Shown here: positions 34,686 to 45,000 of the stretch, one piece after another | How positions within the stretch are numbered: the first letter of the stretch is position 1 | Layout: each line of letters opens with the position of its first letter | Assembly (NCBI GenBank): GCA_045639085.1 | Contig: JAZUCM010000102.1 | Coordinates: 1-64,000 of the forward strand | Direction: 5' to 3' | Length of the DNA stretch: 64,000 bases | Origin: Gastranaerophilus sp045639085 | GTDB taxonomy: Bacteria > Cyanobacteriota > Vampirovibrionia > Gastranaerophilales > Gastranaerophilaceae | Translations under genes and position numbers: made by a program | The notes under the pieces: model-generated | What the model was told of the DNA's origin: nothing | The model's input: the letters and a program-made list of their open reading frames with translations, nothing else | Databases searched by the model: none

Positions 34686-35336
34686 ATGGAATTAAATAGA
34701 TTTATTGAACACACTTTACTGAAACAGGACGCTTGTGAGGCGGATTTTGAAAAACTTTTTGACGAGGCGATTAAGTATAAGTTTCTGGGCGTTTGTGTAA
34801 ATCCGGCTTATGTAAAAATGGCATGTGAGAAATTGTCAGGTTCAGGTGTGAAGGTCGTGACGGTTGTCGGTTTTCCATTGGGTGCCTCATTGGCTGAAAT
34901 TAAGGCGCAAGAAGCTGCGTTAGCTGTTAGAGATGGTGCAGACGAAGTCGATATGGTCATAAATGTTACAGATTTGAAAAATAAAAAATATGATTTTATT
35001 GTTGAAGAGATTGCCAAAGTTAAGTGTGCGTGCGGCGAAAAAGTTCTTAAAGTTATTATTGAAACCGACCTTTTGACAAAGGATGAAATCAAGATTGCTT
35101 GTGAACTGTGTGTGAAAGCGGGGGCTAATTTTGTGAAAACCTCGACAGGATTTGTTAAAGGTGGCGTTGGAGCAAAAGTAGAAGACGTTGAAATTATGTT
35201 TGCAACGGTTTCGCCTTATGGCTTAGGCGTTAAGGCTTCCGGCGGTATAAAAACTCGAGAACAGGCTCTTGCACTTGTCGCAGCGGGTGCAACAAGATTA
35301 GGCACAAGTTCGGGTGTGGCGATTGTTGTCGGTTAA
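34686..35336 (+). CDS. deoC: Deoxyribose-phosphate aldolase
   Basis: DeoC cleaves deoxyribose-5-phosphate to acetaldehyde and glyceraldehyde-3-phosphate during nucleoside salvage. The 216-residue protein shows the opening FIEHTLLKQDA, the EVDMVINV block, the Schiff-base region VKTSTGFVKGGVG with its lysine near residue 150, and GVKASGGIKTREQAL near 182. The start has a GGAG ribosome site. It sits between the two AsmA-like genes with no other nucleoside-salvage gene nearby. Confidence 0.95.
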   Translation: MELNRFIEHTLLKQDACEADFEKLFDEAIKYKFLGVCVNPAYVKMACEKLSGSGVKVVTVVGFPLGASLAEIKAQEAALAVRDGADEVDMVINVTDLKNKKYDFIVEEIAKVKCACGEKVLKVIIETDLLTKDEIKIACELCVKAGANFVKTSTGFVKGGVGAKVEDVEIMFATVSPYGLGVKASGGIKTREQALALVAAGATRLGTSSGVAIVVG

Positions 35337-35459
35337 AAAACTATTTTTACGAGGCCTGTTTTGTAAATTTTTTGTTAATATTCAAGCACTCTCTTTATTC
35401 TCAAAATGATTTGTTTTATAATTGTGGATATCAAGGATATGTTTCACAAGGAGATAGGG

Positions 35460-38400
35460 ATGAAGTCATTTTTGAAAATAATAGGAATTACTTTCGGTGT
35501 ATTGATATTGGGTCTGTATTTGGCGTTTTTGTTTTTACTGCCAAAGTATGACATAAATAAATTTAAGGCTGACATTCAAAAAATTGCAAAAGAACAGACA
35601 AAACTTGATATTAATTTTGAGAATGCGAAAATTATTACTACACCTCTTTTAGGGGTGGGTGTCAAAGCTGATGATATTTCTGTAAAATTACCAGATGGCT
35701 CAACACTTTTTAGTGCGGAAGGGGTGAAAGGGCGCGTTGCACTCCCGAGTTTATTCCTTTTGACGGTTAAAGTTTCTTGTGCGGAAGTTTATTCGCCGTT
35801 TATTAATGTCGAAATTGTTGATGATAAGGCGTTCAAAGTTGTCCAAGTCCTCGAAGAGATACTTAATTCAAAAGATGAGGCATTGGAAGAGGCTCAACAA
35901 ACTGTCGAAACGAATGCAAATACCGCTTTTGCATTTAATCCTGCTTGGATAAAAATCAAAGTTCCTTGTGTGAAAATTTCTGATTATAAGGTTCTTATTA
36001 ATGATCTTAAATCCAAGCATTATCTCACTTTAAAAGGGGATGAATTAAAGCTTGCCTATTTAAACGGTAAAATTTTTAAATTAAAAACAAACGCAGAATT
36101 TTTCTCCGACGAGAATAAAAACATTACTGCAAATCTTGATATAGATACTTTTATTCCGCCGGCTGTTGAGTTAGATGAAGAGGATGACGAGGCGCAACAC
36201 GTTGAAATCCCGTTCGTTAACCCTGTTTCCATGTATAGAAATTATGACTTGAAGGCAAATATTGATTCAAAAATACGTTTGCGTCAACGTGCAAAGAATT
36301 TGGTTTCTTTCGGGTATTTTAATATTGATGGCGTAACTCTGAAACTTTCTCAACTTCAGCTTCCTGAAAGTTATTTCCATCTTAAAACTCGTGGTTTTTG
36401 GGCAAATATAGATTCCAATCTTAATTTGTTGAATGGGCAAAATGTCGCGCTTTTAGGTAAACTTAATTACAGTCGCAGGCCTAAATTTGACATGAATGTT
36501 AAAACCAACGAAATTTATTTTAATGATCTGGTTGTATTGACGAAGGCGCTTTTAGACTCTTTACATATTCAAAACGATTTGGATAAAATTAAAATGGCCG
36601 GTTTTGCTAAGACTGATGCTTACGTTAAAACAAATTTCAAAAAATGGATTTCCAATGGGCTGCTTGAAGTGAAAGACGGTGCGTTGGATATAAAAGGCTT
36701 GGGTAGTGTAATTTCTGACTTGAAGGCTTTGGTATTGCTTGATAACAATGTTATGGAAATCCGAGATACATCGCTTAATCTTGCCGGGGCGAAAGTGCTT
36801 GCAAAGGGTAAAATTGATGAAAAATCTTTTGCTGATATAAATATTCAGACTGAAAAAATTTCTTTGCCGACCTTGTTTAACGCATTTGCGCCGGATAGTG
36901 TAAAAAAGGCGTTTGACTTTACCTCAGGCGATTTTGCACTCAATCTTGATTTGAAAGGTAAGTTGGATAATGCGGTGGCAAAATTGAGCGCTGATTTGGC
37001 TAATTTAAAGATTTCGGATAGCGCAAAAACATTTGTTGTGACAAATAATAATCTTAATGCGGATTTTTCTTGCGACCGAAAAGATTTTGTCGGTACGGTG
37101 AAAAATAACGACTTAAAAATTTCTCTTCCGGCTACAAAATCAAATGTTGCACTTCCTGAATTTGCGCTTAATATTGCGCAAAAAGATATTGTTATCCCGC
37201 AAAATACTCTTGTTTTGAATAACAATTCCAATATTGTTTTTAGAGGGGCGATTCAGGATTATACAAAATTTAATAATGTGGATTTTTCTGCGAACGGACG
37301 CGTGTTGGCATCTGATTTGATAGCGTTAATAGGTAAGGATTTTGCAAATTTCTTTAATGCGAAAGGTCAGCCAAATGTAAGCGTTACGCTTATGGGGGAC
37401 GCAAAAAAACAAACGCTTAACGCTGAAATTCTTGCGGATTCTGAAAACTATTTTACGCCTGTGAACATCGCATCTTTGCGTGATAAGACTACGGCAATTC
37501 GCTCTACTGTTGATTTTAAACGCGACAGGATAAAAATAAAAGACACCGGGATTTTTACTAAAAATATTGTGACAGATGAAAAAGGGAACTCCAAAACAGT
37601 GTATAAAGAGGTTCTCGGGGTCGACGGAACGGTTGTCGGCAACAATATTAATCTTTTGAAAATCACCATGCCGGAGACGCTGAGGGTTTCTGTTCAGGCG
37701 TTCAAGGATTCGTTGATGGATGTCAAAGGTCACTTGTTCGTGTTTGGTGATATGGCTGCTCCGCGTTTTCGCGGGGAATACACCGTGAAATCACTCGCAA
37801 TTCCTGATTTGATGATGACGATGGATAATGCAACTCTTGCGTTTAAAGGGCATGAGTTGGTTGCAAAAGTTAAAAATCTTCTTGTGAACGGTTCGGATTT
37901 TAACGTAGATACTACGATTAGTCTTGTGCCGGCATCTGTTTTAAATATTTCCGGCATGGAAGTGGTTTCTAATCATGTTGATGCAGATAAATTATTACAG
38001 GTTAGCGAAGCTGCGATGAAGTTTGTTCCTGCAACTCCGGCTCCGGCAAAAAATGTTGCGGCTCAACCGGCTGATATTCCGGTAATTTTGCGCAACGGAC
38101 ATTTTAACGGTAAATCGTTGAAAAGCGGTGCAATAGTAACCGGCGAAACTGATACGGATTTTTCGTTGAATAAAAATATTTTGGTTTTGAATAATTTGAA
38201 AACTAAAGTGTTTGATGGCGCAGTCCGTGGAAATGTTTCGATGAATTTGGTTTCGGGTTTAATCCAAGCGGCGGTTAACGGTGACAATTTAGATGTACAA
38301 AAGGCCTTGTTACAGGCTGCGGCGATGGATAACATGCTTTATGGAACCGCGGAATTTAAAGCGGATCTTTCACTCCGTGGTACAACCTATGAAGAACAAA

Positions 38401-39371
38401 TGAAATCGCTCAAAGGTTTTGTTGATTTTAAGGTGAAAGACGGACAGTTCGGGCCTTTTGGTAAATTGGAAAACCTTATAATTGCGGAAAATATTCGCGA
38501 ATCTGAATTTTTCCAAACTACATTGGGAAGTGTTTTAAACTCTTTGACGTCTGTTGATACTACTCATTTTGACACTTTGCTTGGTACTTTGACATTCGAT
38601 AAGGGAATTGCGACGATTGATCCGATTACCTCAATCGGGGATGCGTTGAGTTTGAAACTCTTTGGAAACATGGATCTGGTTAAAAATTCCGTTGATATGA
38701 AAGTCCGCGCTCGTTTGACTTCGACTATCGCTAACATGCTTGGGCCTTTGAACGCAATAAATCCTATTAACTTGATGAATCAAGCCGGCGGGATGAATGT
38801 TTTCACCGCCAAAGCGTTCTCATTGTTCTGTGAAGCGGTTTCTCAAGAGGAAATGGATTCTATCCCTGCGTTTGAAAACGGCTATATTGATTTCAATTCA
38901 ACTAAGTTTCAGATAGTTGTGCGTGGGGATTTGGCTAAACCTCTCACGCTTGTTAAGTCTTTCAAATGGTTGGCATTGGCATCTGATGTTGAGAAGGCCA
39001 AAGACTTTGTCAATACATTACCGGCCGGCAAAGACGGAGCAAATTACGTGTTGGATGCAAAAACTTTGGATAAAGCCAAAGAAGAATTGAAAAAAGAGGC
39101 GATAAAAGCTGTTGAACTTAAAAAAGAAGAAGTGAAAAAACAGGCTAAAGAAGCCGTTGAAGCTAAAACTCAAGAGGCAAAAGACGCGGTTCAAAAGGTT
39201 CTTGAAGATAAAATTGAAGAACAAAAAAGTGGAAAGCTAGGTGAAATTCTAAAACAAGCTCAACAGGCACAAGAACAAATTGAGGCGGCCAAACAAATCT
39301 TAACTATTCCGACGGTAGAGATTCCGGCACCATCAATCCCGGTTCCGACACCATTGGAATCTAAACAATAA
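35460..39371 (+). CDS. Second AsmA-like envelope protein (1303 residues)
   Basis: The protein starts MKSFLKIIGITFGVLILGLYLAFLFLLPKYDI, an N-terminal membrane helix followed by AsmA family sequence (FKADIQKIAKEQTKLDINFENAKI). A long beta-rich region spans about residues 60-1170. The C-terminal AsmA block lies at about 920-1150 (GRVRGNVSMNLVSGLI-like). The last 110 residues are a Lys/Glu/Gln-rich helical tail ending in a Pro-rich stretch. It probably spans the periplasm in lipid transport or outer-membrane maintenance. The start at 35460 has AAGGAG upstream. A terminator follows the stop. Confidence 0.85.
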   Translation: MKSFLKIIGITFGVLILGLYLAFLFLLPKYDINKFKADIQKIAKEQTKLDINFENAKIITTPLLGVGVKADDISVKLPDGSTLFSAEGVKGRVALPSLFLLTVKVSCAEVYSPFINVEIVDDKAFKVVQVLEEILNSKDEALEEAQQTVETNANTAFAFNPAWIKIKVPCVKISDYKVLINDLKSKHYLTLKGDELKLAYLNGKIFKLKTNAEFFSDENKNITANLDIDTFIPPAVELDEEDDEAQHVEIPFVNPVSMYRNYDLKANIDSKIRLRQRAKNLVSFGYFNIDGVTLKLSQLQLPESYFHLKTRGFWANIDSNLNLLNGQNVALLGKLNYSRRPKFDMNVKTNEIYFNDLVVLTKALLDSLHIQNDLDKIKMAGFAKTDAYVKTNFKKWISNGLLEVKDGALDIKGLGSVISDLKALVLLDNNVMEIRDTSLNLAGAKVLAKGKIDEKSFADINIQTEKISLPTLFNAFAPDSVKKAFDFTSGDFALNLDLKGKLDNAVAKLSADLANLKISDSAKTFVVTNNNLNADFSCDRKDFVGTVKNNDLKISLPATKSNVALPEFALNIAQKDIVIPQNTLVLNNNSNIVFRGAIQDYTKFNNVDFSANGRVLASDLIALIGKDFANFFNAKGQPNVSVTLMGDAKKQTLNAEILADSENYFTPVNIASLRDKTTAIRSTVDFKRDRIKIKDTGIFTKNIVTDEKGNSKTVYKEVLGVDGTVVGNNINLLKITMPETLRVSVQAFKDSLMDVKGHLFVFGDMAAPRFRGEYTVKSLAIPDLMMTMDNATLAFKGHELVAKVKNLLVNGSDFNVDTTISLVPASVLNISGMEVVSNHVDADKLLQVSEAAMKFVPATPAPAKNVAAQPADIPVILRNGHFNGKSLKSGAIVTGETDTDFSLNKNILVLNNLKTKVFDGAVRGNVSMNLVSGLIQAAVNGDNLDVQKALLQAAAMDNMLYGTAEFKADLSLRGTTYEEQMKSLKGFVDFKVKDGQFGPFGKLENLIIAENIRESEFFQTTLGSVLNSLTSVDTTHFDTLLGTLTFDKGIATIDPITSIGDALSLKLFGNMDLVKNSVDMKVRARLTSTIANMLGPLNAINPINLMNQAGGMNVFTAKAFSLFCEAVSQEEMDSIPAFENGYIDFNSTKFQIVVRGDLAKPLTLVKSFKWLALASDVEKAKDFVNTLPAGKDGANYVLDAKTLDKAKEELKKEAIKAVELKKEEVKKQAKEAVEAKTQEAKDAVQKVLEDKIEEQKSGKLGEILKQAQQAQEQIEAAKQILTIPTVEIPAPSIPVPTPLESKQ

Positions 39372-39377
39372 ATACTG

Positions 39378-39406
39378 AAAACTCCCTATGCAAAAGGGAG
39401 TTTTTT
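39378..39406 (+). terminator. Rho-independent terminator after the AsmA-like gene
   Basis: AAACTCCC at 39379-39386 pairs with GGGAGTTT at 39396-39403, followed by a T-run. Confidence 0.9.
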
Positions 39407-39490
39407 GTAAAGATTAGTTAATAAATTGGCAAAAAAAACTTGTTACGGGATTTTATTTTTGAGAACATATTTCGAAACAGGGGAAGTAAA

Positions 39491-41749
39491 TTGTTAATTA
39501 GTACAGTAAATGTGCAACCTAAATATCAAGAGCGAATGTCGTTGCCCCAGAGACAGCGACACAAGGGTGGACTTTCCCCAAAATCCATGGGCTTAAATTC
39601 AAATAAATCAAAAATAAACAACGAGGGACCGGCAAAAATAAATTCTGAGAATTTGTCTTTTGGGGTCTCTCTTTTATCGGTCAAAGTGGATAAACTTAAC
39701 CCGGTTAAAGCCGAAGAGATTATAGATTTCTACAAACATTCACCACTCGGTGACATGCCCAAAGAACTCTACAACAGTTTGATGAAATCTGAATCTGCCA
39801 AAAAGTATATGCAAGTCGACAAGGACGGCAATATTGCGTTTCATAAAAAGTCGATTTTGCGATTGATTGTTGATGGAGCCCTGTATCCGTTTGTGCAACT
39901 TCCTCAAGATATTCTCAACGGTTCCGTTGCGCTTTTAGGCAAGTTTAAACCGTTTGAAAATTGGTCGAAAAAGGTTTTAAATACGGATTTCTTTAAAGGG
40001 ATTCGCAGACGTTCAAAAGAAGACGCCAAGTTGAATTCCTTCCGTGGACTTGCGTCATTAAGACAACAACTTTTGCAAGAAGGTAAGTCCGAGGATGAAA
40101 TTAGAAAAATTCTTTTCAATAAAAGTACTAAGATGTTTGACCCGAAAACCGGGAATTATGATACAAAACACGAACGAGCGCTTAATCGTTTAGTCACAGG
40201 ACTTCCGCCGGCAATTTTCTTGGCGAATGACGCTTATAACCTTTCTCGCATGATGGATGATGATGAGGAATTGGCGGAAAAAGAACGTCGACAACGTTTT
40301 AAACAAGAAACAAGTCGTATTTTGACTAGCGGTTATTTGACGTTGATTACTCTTGGTGCTCTTCAAAAGTACATTAACAATTCACCGGCGGGTATTATGT
40401 TGATGACCGGTTCGACCGTCCTCATTACGGAAATGTTTTCTCGCTTGAGTAACGGTAAGCATATTACGCGTTTGACCCCGGAAGAAGCGAAGGCGATTAA
40501 TGCTAAGAAAGCTCAAGAGAAAGGCGCTGCGGGGGTGAAGGAAATTTCGTTTAAGTCAAACACCGTTGAAGAAAAACAACCTTCTAAAAGCGACAAAGAA
40601 AAACAACAAAAACCCTTGCTTTCCTTTGACACATTGATGAAGGCCTCATTAGCTGTCATTACTGCGGGTTGGGCCATTAAGGGCGCGCGAAAAATCTCAT
40701 CAATCGACAACATTTTTAAATCGGTTTCAAAAAAATACGATGAAATATACAACAATTTGACGCTTAACAAGGATTACACGATATCAAAGGATAAATTCGA
40801 CAAAATTGTGACAGTTTTGCGCGAAAATAAATTTGATAATTTAGCCGAACAATATGAAATGGCCGCGAAAAAGGCACTGGGTAACGACGATAACCTTATT
40901 CACCTTGGCTCAAAGGACAAAAAGATTAAGCCGTTGGTGAATTTTGTGATCGCTCCGTTTAAATTCGCAAAAAGTGTTGTAACGCTACCTTATCGTTTGA
41001 GTGAAAAGTTTGTCGGAATCTTCCAGCCTAAAAAAGCTAAAAAAGAGGTTTCGCCAGATGAAATTAAGTCATTAGCAATGAGTATTGACAAAATCGCTCA
41101 AAAGGCTTTGGATAAAAATCTTTCGCCTAAAAAATTCCAAGAGTTTGTGAGCGACAACATCTTGAAAGGTTTTAACGCCGACAGTATGTCAAATGTGTCA
41201 AATGCAGAGTTGTCTAACTTGGCAAAAACAGCGGCCGCTGCGGCAACAATTTGGTTCCTGATGACAGATAACTACAATATGGTTATGTTGAAATCGAACG
41301 GTGAAGATAAAGAAGGTGCGGAAACCAAGTTTAAAGAACGTTTTGTCCAAGAAGGTTCGCGACTTTTCTATCAAACGTTGTTGATTGACTTATTTAATTC
41401 AACTTTCCGTAACCAATATAACGCGTCATTGTTTGGTATGAGTTGGATTTCGCTCACAAACACCACAATGGGCGAATGGCTAACCCGAAAATCTGTTGGC
41501 GTTGCCGTTCAACCACATACGCGTGACGAACTTCTCGCACTGGAAAAAGAGCGTAATGAAGCGACCGGGTTCACGAAGAAATATTATAATTTTATGACCC
41601 GATTGACAGGTAAGCGTTCTATTGAGTCGTATAACGTCAGCAAAAAAGTCGTTACCCCGGTGGCTGTGGCTGAAGAAAAGCAGGTGGAAACTGAGACAAA
41701 AGTATTAAAAACCTCTGATTATTTTGCAATGATAAAGAATACAAAATAG
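39491..41749 (+). CDS. Unknown 752-residue membrane-associated protein
   Basis: I do not recognise this protein. I choose the TTG at 39491 because AGGGGAAG lies just upstream; the frame stays open to 39440. After a basic, Ser/Gln-rich N-terminus (with NLSFGVSLLSVKVDK near residue 55), hydrophobic segments appear around residues 285-330, 390-410 and 585-650. They are separated by Lys-rich soluble regions, including NRLVTGLPPAIFLANDAYNLSRMMDDDEE. No signal peptide is seen. Its length, hydrophobic pattern and Lys-rich linkers recall the gene at 12485. A peripheral membrane or shell-like role is only a guess. Confidence 0.8.
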   Translation: MLISTVNVQPKYQERMSLPQRQRHKGGLSPKSMGLNSNKSKINNEGPAKINSENLSFGVSLLSVKVDKLNPVKAEEIIDFYKHSPLGDMPKELYNSLMKSESAKKYMQVDKDGNIAFHKKSILRLIVDGALYPFVQLPQDILNGSVALLGKFKPFENWSKKVLNTDFFKGIRRRSKEDAKLNSFRGLASLRQQLLQEGKSEDEIRKILFNKSTKMFDPKTGNYDTKHERALNRLVTGLPPAIFLANDAYNLSRMMDDDEELAEKERRQRFKQETSRILTSGYLTLITLGALQKYINNSPAGIMLMTGSTVLITEMFSRLSNGKHITRLTPEEAKAINAKKAQEKGAAGVKEISFKSNTVEEKQPSKSDKEKQQKPLLSFDTLMKASLAVITAGWAIKGARKISSIDNIFKSVSKKYDEIYNNLTLNKDYTISKDKFDKIVTVLRENKFDNLAEQYEMAAKKALGNDDNLIHLGSKDKKIKPLVNFVIAPFKFAKSVVTLPYRLSEKFVGIFQPKKAKKEVSPDEIKSLAMSIDKIAQKALDKNLSPKKFQEFVSDNILKGFNADSMSNVSNAELSNLAKTAAAAATIWFLMTDNYNMVMLKSNGEDKEGAETKFKERFVQEGSRLFYQTLLIDLFNSTFRNQYNASLFGMSWISLTNTTMGEWLTRKSVGVAVQPHTRDELLALEKERNEATGFTKKYYNFMTRLTGKRSIESYNVSKKVVTPVAVAEEKQVETETKVLKTSDYFAMIKNTK

Positions 41750-41877
41750 ATTTTTGTGATAATAAGCTAAAGAAGGAGCTCTAAATATACCATTTTATTC
41801 GGGGCTTACAGAGAGCCATCCTCGTTCCGAATTACATTATACACGTTGTATTAAGCGTTAAAATTTTACACGGGTCA

Positions 41878-41938
41878 GCACGAGTATAAGACGGACTTAG
41901 TCCGCGGAGTGCGAAGTGTTAAAATCGTTTGTTAATCG
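41878..41938. repeat. Nested stem element in the rpoC2 downstream region
   Basis: CGGAC-TTA-GTCCG forms an inner hairpin bracketed by GCAC and GTGC, and a GCGAAG motif follows. The words ACTTAG and GCGAAG also occur in the structured insert near the tRNA-Lys gene (about 186-216), suggesting one dispersed repeat family. Confidence 0.4.
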
Positions 41939-41956
41939 CTGAGTTTTTCATAAAGA

Positions 41957-41986
41957 AAAAAGCCACCTTGCAAAAGGTGGCTTTTT
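41957..41986. terminator. Terminator of the rpoBC1C2 operon
   Basis: AAAGCCACCT (41959-41968) and AGGTGGCTTT (41975-41984) form a 10-bp stem flanked by A-run and T-run, so it works in both directions. It lies about 27 bp after the rpoC2 stop. Confidence 0.9.
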
Positions 41987-42012
41987 ATAAATGCAATGAA
42001 AGGATATTTTTT

Positions 42013-45000
42013 CTATTCGAAATCGTCGTCTTCGTCGTGATCTTCGAATGAGAAGTCCGGAGAACCAAACATTCCTTCGATTTCTTCCAAGATCGCGGAT
42101 GGTTTTCTTGCTTGGTTGCGTTGTGCAACTGCGCGTTTACGTTCCTCGCGTTCTTTTTCTTCATCAGAGTTTGTCAAGTGGTGGAAACCTGTTCCGGCAG
42201 GGATTAATCTACCGATAATAACGTTTTCTTTCAAACCTCTCAACAAGTCTTTCTTTCCTTCAACTGCCGCTTCTGTTAAGATTTTGGTTGTTTCTTGGAA
42301 TGATGCTGATGAAATGAAGCTATCGGTTTTCAATGATGCTTTTGTGATACCTAACAATTGGTATTCGCAAGTTGCAGGATTTTTACCGTTTTGAATTGCT
42401 TCTTCGTTTGCTTTTTCGAACGTTTGAAGTTCAACATAATCGCCAGGCAATAGAGTTGTATCACCACTTTCAAGAACTTTAACTTTTTTAGTCATTTGTC
42501 TTACGATGATTTCGATGTGTTTGTCGGCAATTTCTACACCTTGTGAACGGTATACGCGTTGTACTTCGTCTACGAGGTATTGTTGAGCAGCTTCCGGACC
42601 GCAAAGTCTGATGACGTCTTGTGGGTTCAATGGGCCGCTGGTCAACGGTTGACCTTTGCTGATTTTTTGTCTGTTGTTTACAATGATATTTGAATCAACA
42701 GTGTATTTGATTTCTGTTCTACCGTTTTCGTTGACGATGTAGAGTCTTGGAAGATCTTCGTCCGTAACGATTTCTGCGATACCTTCTTCTTCAGCCAAGA
42801 TAGCGCAATCTTTAGGTTTGCGACCTTCAAGAAGTTCTTCTACACGCGGAAGACCTTGAACGATGTCACCGGTTTTTTGTCTTTCAAATACCAATGTTGC
42901 GATGTTATCACCACGAAGAACTAGCGCTCCGCTTTCAACCTGTAACATTGTACCAGGGCTGATCAAGTACGGACGTCCTGTTCTTACGGTAATTTCACCT
43001 TTGTTAACTGCGATTACTTGACCTGAAACTTCAGTTCTTTCGCCGCTTTCTGCGATTACGCCGTCCATTCTTACAAAGTCGCCTTTAGAAACAACTGCTT
43101 TTCCTTTTACTGCAATAGTTGTTTCGTAAGCTGCGCTTGTTAGAAGAAGTCTTCTTGCGTCTTCGCTCATATTCTTCATTGATGCAACGCCGTCTTCGAT
43201 TGCAAGAACTTGTGTTTTTGCAACAGGTGTTTTTGCGTCAATTACTTGTCCGTCTTTAACCAAAAGTTCTGTTTGCATTGCAGCCATTGCTTTTGAGTTG
43301 TTATCGTTTTCACGACGGAGAATTAAGTTTTCAAGAACGACAATTTTTAGTTTGTTTTGTTCATCAACTTCAACCATACCTTTTAAGTGTGAGAGGTATC
43401 CTTGCATTTGAAGAACTAAACTTGTTCTTGTGATTGTTGAACCGTCGAGGTTTCTGACTCTTGCACCGTCTTTATATTGAAGTTGTGTAACGTTAACGAT
43501 GTTGATTAATTCATCAGTTGTGTTAAATTCGATTGAAACATCACGTTGTTTAACATCCAATACTTGAACCGGTCTGACAAGGATTTGAATTGGTTGGTTA
43601 GAAATAGAATCTTCATCAAGAGATAATGATGTGTCGATTTCTTCATCCAAATCGTCGATGTCTAAGTCGTCAAGGCTGGAATCCATAATCGTAACGATTG
43701 AAGTTTCAGTCGCTTTGATTCCGTCTGCGATGACGGTACCTTTTTTGATAACTTCGCCTTCATCTACTTTCAACTCAGACACGCTTGAAAGGGTGTGAAT
43801 TGAGCCCGGACGGATAGTGATTTCGTGAATAATGTCGTTATATTCTTTAAATTCAACGATACCATCCAAGTGGCAGTAGATATCTTTTACGATTTCTGTT
43901 CCTGCAGTAACTTGAGTGCCGTTTTCTACCATTTTGAGTGCTGAATCTTTGTTCAATTGGTGAATTTCTTCAGGAATGAAGATTACTTTACCCGGTTTTG
44001 TGATGATTTGGTTTTCATCAACTTCAACGTCAACGTAACGAATTTCACCAGAAGATGAAACTACGCAGTCTTCGTCGATTAACTCAGCGATAATCATACC
44101 ATTTTCTACTGGTGTATCAACAGGAGCTTTAACGATATATTTTTCGCCGGTTGAATCAACTGTCCAGATTTGTTCTTTTTTAGTGTGTTCGAACGTTGCG
44201 TTTCCTGGTGCAATTGACGCAATAACGATGGTGATTTCTTTACCTTGAACGATTTTGTTGATTTTTTTGCCTTCAAATTCGACTTTTTCGACAACCAAAT
44301 CTTCACCGAATCTTACTTCACCGCTATGTTCTGAAATAGTCAATGTTTCAGCAAGTTTTTCGCCGGCTCTGATTTTTTGTCCGTCTTTAACCAAAACTTT
44401 TGAACCGCCTGGCAAGTTGTAAACGTCTCCGCCTAAAACCCAGATGATACCTTGTTTATTGGTAGTTCTGGAAATGTTACCTTGTCTGTCTTTTCTTTCG
44501 TCAGCAACAAAATCCTCAAATATGATCTCACCGCTCAAGTCGGTTGTAATATCTTTTGTAGCTTTTTCGGTCAAACGAGAACCGTCGCCTGATGAAATTG
44601 GTTCATATTCAGCAAGCTTAAAGCCTTTTTCGACTTTCATTCCGTTTTTAAAGAATACTTTTGAACCAGCAGGAATGTGGTATTTTTCAGAGCGTTTTTC
44701 GCCTTTTACTTCGATATCAGATTCGTAGTTTGAAACTTGAACGATATCACCGTGACGAGTTCTCAATTCTCTTGTTTTAACATTAGAGATGATTTCGCCG
44801 GCTAAGTTTGCTTCAACTGATTTCATCGCACCTGAACCCTTGAATACACCACCTGTGTGGAATGTTCTCATTGTTAGCTGTGTACCAGGTTCACCGATTG
44901 ATTGTGCTGCAATAATACCAATTGCTTCACCAATGTCTACTGGTTTTTGGGTTGTTAATGCCCAGCCGTAACATTTTTGGCAAATACCGTATTCAAGGCC

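Noticed and set aside
39018..39224. Phe-rich minus-strand frame
   Set aside because: Mirror of the Lys/Glu-rich tail of the AsmA-like protein.
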